From Paenibacillus oleatilyticus (GTDB lineage Bacteria; Bacillota; Bacilli; Paenibacillales; NBRC-103111), in contig NZ_JAHNZO010000001.1 of assembly GCF_018998565.1 (NCBI RefSeq), positions 387,774-451,773 of the forward strand: 64,000 nucleotides of DNA, read 5' to 3'. Within the stretch, counting starts at the first letter, position 1. Each line of letters opens with the position of its first letter. The notes under the pieces are model-generated. The model did not search any database. It had not been told where the DNA came from and saw only the letters and a list, made by a program, of their open reading frames with translations. Position numbers and translations under genes: made by a program. Below, piece after piece: positions 62,309 through 64,000 of this stretch.

Positions 62309-62671
62309 TCAATCCTCGCAAGGCTGCGCCAGCGCTTCCTCCTCCGGCTTCGTACGGAAGCTGGAGCCGCAGCCGCAGGTGGCTACCGCGTTCGGGTTGT
62401 GAATGCTGAACCCGCCACCGATGCCGGTGTCTTGGAAATCAATCTCCACGCCGTACAAATATTTGGCGCTCTCTTCGTCCACGACGACCTTCAGTCCGTG
62501 GATGTCCATGACTTTATCGCCTTCCTGCTCGTTGTCGTCAAAGCCCATCCCGTAGGAGAAGCCGCTGCAGCCGCCTTCCTTGACGCCCACGCGCAGGAAC
62601 AAATTCGCAGCTTCCTCCGCCGCGAGCATTTCTTTAATTTTATCGCAAGCCGTTTCGCTGATTTTAATCAT
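62309..62671 (-). CDS. IscA/HesB-family iron-sulfur assembly protein
   Basis: 120 aa A-type carrier. The three conserved Cys are C35 in EGGCSGFSYGM and C99/C101 in ATCGCGSSF. Carries Fe-S clusters to target enzymes. It has an extra Glu-rich tail. Stands alone with its own terminator. Confidence 0.95.
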   Translation of the reverse strand: MIKISETACDKIKEMLAAEEAANLFLRVGVKEGGCSGFSYGMGFDDNEQEGDKVMDIHGLKVVVDEESAKYLYGVEIDFQDTGIGGGFSIHNPNAVATCGCGSSFRTKPEEEALAQPCED

Positions 62672-62754
62672 ATCGCCATGCCTCCCTTACCTGCTCGAAA
62701 ATGTACTTCTATATAGAAGTATACTCCTTCCGGCCTCGGTCCTCAAGGGCTGCC

Positions 62755-62940
62755 TCATTTGCGGTTATCCGTTTTATCGGCTTCATAATAACGAAGCAGC
62801 AATTGATCTAATTGTCTGCTGCAGTGCTGCACTTCCGGATGCATGAACCCGAGCTGATTGCCCAAACTTACCATCTGCTCACGCATATCTTCGATTTCTT
62901 CGGAAATGGAGGCCTGCTCATCGAGAGCTGGAGTAAGCAA
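62755..62940 (-). CDS. Spo0E-like aspartyl-phosphate phosphatase
   Basis: 61 aa helical hairpin. LGFMHPEVQHCSRQLDQLLLRYY contains the S-x-x-L-D motif of Spo0E proteins, which dephosphorylate Spo0A-P. TTG start with AGGACGGTG upstream. Together with sda in the window, it is a second negative control on sporulation. Confidence 0.75.
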   Translation of the reverse strand: MLTPALDEQASISEEIEDMREQMVSLGNQLGFMHPEVQHCSRQLDQLLLRYYEADKTDNRK

Positions 62941-63068
62941 CTTGGCACCGTCCTACCCAATATTATTTCAATCTAACAGTATACTAGACTCCCCTGCCCA
63001 TGAAAATAGGAATTAAACCCTATCTTGTTTGTTTTTACAACAGGAATATAGTTTTAACGATTCATGTA

Positions 63069-63097
63069 TTGCCCCTCTCCGGCAGTAGGTTTATAAT
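63069..63097 (+). promoter_or_regulatory. mqnE: mqnE promoter
   Basis: TTGCCC, 17-base spacer, TATAAT. Transcription from about 63104 would give a leader of about 270 bases before mqnE. Confidence 0.7.
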
Positions 63098-63103
63098 AAG
63101 GAG

Positions 63104-63376
63104 TATTGTTTATCACACGTGTCATTCGGGAGAAACGCATTGTCGGTCTGTCCAAGCACCAAGCGAAGCTTCGTATTTCATGGAATACGCCCAAGCTTCG
63201 CCTACCTGTGTGTCCTTGGCCGGCTGACCATGTGCAAGCTTTCACAGCTTCCGCCGGTTCATCCGCGGCAGACTGTGAAAGATACGGTTCCCTGTATCGT
63301 TGTACAATTTCATCGACAGAGCGTCCCGTCAGCGGAAACCTGGGGCGCCTGACCCATTTACGGAGGTGGCTAAACC
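63104..63376 (+). promoter_or_regulatory. Long structured 5' leader of mqnE
   Basis: At least three hairpins in a row. The first is GCGAAGCTT-CGTATT-TCATGG-AATACG-CCC-AAGCTTCGC (about 63163-63198). The second is CTTTCACAG ... CTGTGAAAG (63239-63281) with a CCGC/GCGG interior. The third is GATAC-GGTTCCCT-GTATC (63281-63298). No T run follows and no known riboswitch consensus was recognised. No credible ORF fits: the open frame here runs on across mqnE in another frame. Candidate cis-acting RNA. Confidence 0.5.
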
Positions 63377-64000
63377 ATGAGTATGATTGTCAACAGCCAG
63401 GAAAGGCGCATGGCCGAAATCGCCGAAAAAGTGGAGCACGGAGAGCGTTTGACCCTGGAAGACGGCGTTTTTCTGTACGAAACGGACGATTTATTAACCA
63501 TCGGACAATTAGCAAACCAAGTGAACCTGAAGAAGAACGGCAAAAAGGTGTACTTCGTCGACAACATGAGCCTGTACTTCACCAATGTTTGCGAAGAGCA
63601 CTGTGCGTTCTGCCATTTCCGCCGCGACGAGGGCGAGGACGGCGCGTACACGCTGACGGCCGAGCAAATGTTCGATTACATCGACAAGCACTTCCACCCG
63701 AACATGCGGGAGTTCCACATTACGGGCGGCCACAATCCGAATGTGCCGTTCCAATATTATGTCGACTGTATCAAGGGGCTGAAGCAGCGTTATCCGAATG
63801 TGACCATCAAGGCTCACACGGCGGCGGAGATTGAGTTTTTTTCCCGGCTCAGCGGGTTAAGCTATAAAGAAGTGCTGCAAACGCTGATGGATGCCGGACT
63901 CGGCACGATGCCGGGCGGGGGCGCGGAGATTTTGTCCGAGCGTTACCGCAAAAAAATGCACTTGGTTGACAAAGCCTCCACCGAAGCTTGGCTCGAAGTG
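63377..64000 (+). CDS. mqnE: Aminofutalosine synthase, 3'-truncated by the window
   Basis: First 208 residues of a radical SAM enzyme of the futalosine menaquinone pathway. It joins SAM to 3-[(1-carboxyvinyl)oxy]benzoate to give aminofutalosine. The cluster motif is C72-x3-C76-x2-C79 in TNVCEEHCAFCHFRRDEGE, followed by HITGGHNPNVPFQYYVD and AHTAAEIEFFSRLSG. GGAGGTGG lies 7 bases before ATG 63377. The gene runs off the right edge. Confidence 0.93.
   Translation, partial: MSMIVNSQERRMAEIAEKVEHGERLTLEDGVFLYETDDLLTIGQLANQVNLKKNGKKVYFVDNMSLYFTNVCEEHCAFCHFRRDEGEDGAYTLTAEQMFDYIDKHFHPNMREFHITGGHNPNVPFQYYVDCIKGLKQRYPNVTIKAHTAAEIEFFSRLSGLSYKEVLQTLMDAGLGTMPGGGAEILSERYRKKMHLVDKASTEAWLEV

Noticed and set aside
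63106-63834. 242-codon plus-strand frame spanning the mqnE leader and gene start
   Set aside because: It runs across mqnE in another frame and has no ribosome site. The mqnE frame has the radical SAM motif and a GGAGGTGG site.
1-64000. CRISPR arrays, complete insertion sequences, tRNA or rRNA genes
   Set aside because: Looked for regular repeats with unique spacers, transposase motifs with terminal repeats, and cloverleaf or rRNA sequences; none seen by eye.

Overview
The window comes from a spore-forming, Gram-positive bacterium of the order Bacillales, most probably Paenibacillus or a close relative. Three things point there: a core of Bacillus-type genes (dnaB-dnaI, hemQ, yumC, yuiB, yqzM, sda, a Spo0E-like phosphatase, ktrAB behind a c-di-AMP riboswitch), strong GGAGG ribosome sites with frequent TTG starts, and a GC-rich core broken by AT-rich islands. 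No rRNA, tRNA or CRISPR array was seen. The sequence is cut at both ends: gcvPA lacks its 5' end and mqnE its 3' end.

Layout. 1-2.8 kb: glycine cleavage P-protein subunits (gcvPA-gcvPB). 2.8-8.7 kb: an AT-rich pair of secreted proteins sharing a C-terminal domain, an RDD membrane protein, an MFS exporter divergent from an ArsR regulator, and a zinc-ribbon protein. 8.8-13.6 kb: LytS/LytT-type two-component system followed by cstA and its YbdD partner, probably a pyruvate sensing and uptake unit. 13.6-17.4 kb: a damaged ECF sigma/anti-sigma pair, two small secreted proteins, and a broken integrase. 17.6-20 kb: LacI regulator plus GH88 unsaturated glucuronyl hydrolase. 20.2-22.3 kb: an agr-like quorum-sensing cassette (agrB, agrD, a kinase-less membrane protein, receiver-less LytTR proteins). 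22.4-26.8 kb: sdhCAB and a divergent LysR regulator. 26.8-30.4 kb: c-di-AMP riboswitch, ktrB, ktrA and a cation/proton antiporter. 30.6-36.1 kb: CPBP protease overlapping uvrC tail to tail, trxA, yqzM-like, dnaI. 36.2-42.4 kb: dnaB, a palindromic repeat, yuiB, hemQ, type II NADH dehydrogenase, yumC.

42.5-50.2 kb: a fused and broken sugar permease, an orphan alpha-oxoamine synthase, and an Afu/Fbp-type ABC transporter with two substrate-binding proteins and a second copy of the palindromic repeat. 50.3-54.4 kb: a self-contained PTS operon (HPr, PRD regulator with EIIA, EIIB, EIIC) without a metabolic enzyme. 54.4-59.4 kb: sda behind a cluster of DnaA boxes, then small membrane, secreted and regulatory proteins (DUF4870, cREC, SRPBCC, MarR, XRE). 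59.9-64 kb: an AT-rich OLD-like ATPase (candidate phage defence), an IscA-type Fe-S protein, a Spo0E-like protein and mqnE behind a long, hairpin-rich leader.

The least explained items are: (i) the two large nested palindromes near 37.9 and 49.0 kb, whose inner sequence is conserved while their stems differ but stay self-complementary; (ii) the agr-like cassette lacking both kinase and receiver domains; (iii) the structured mqnE leader. Two gene pairs or remnants (sigma/anti-sigma, integrase) carry single-base indels in short homopolymer runs, so assembly error must be ruled out before they are called decayed.
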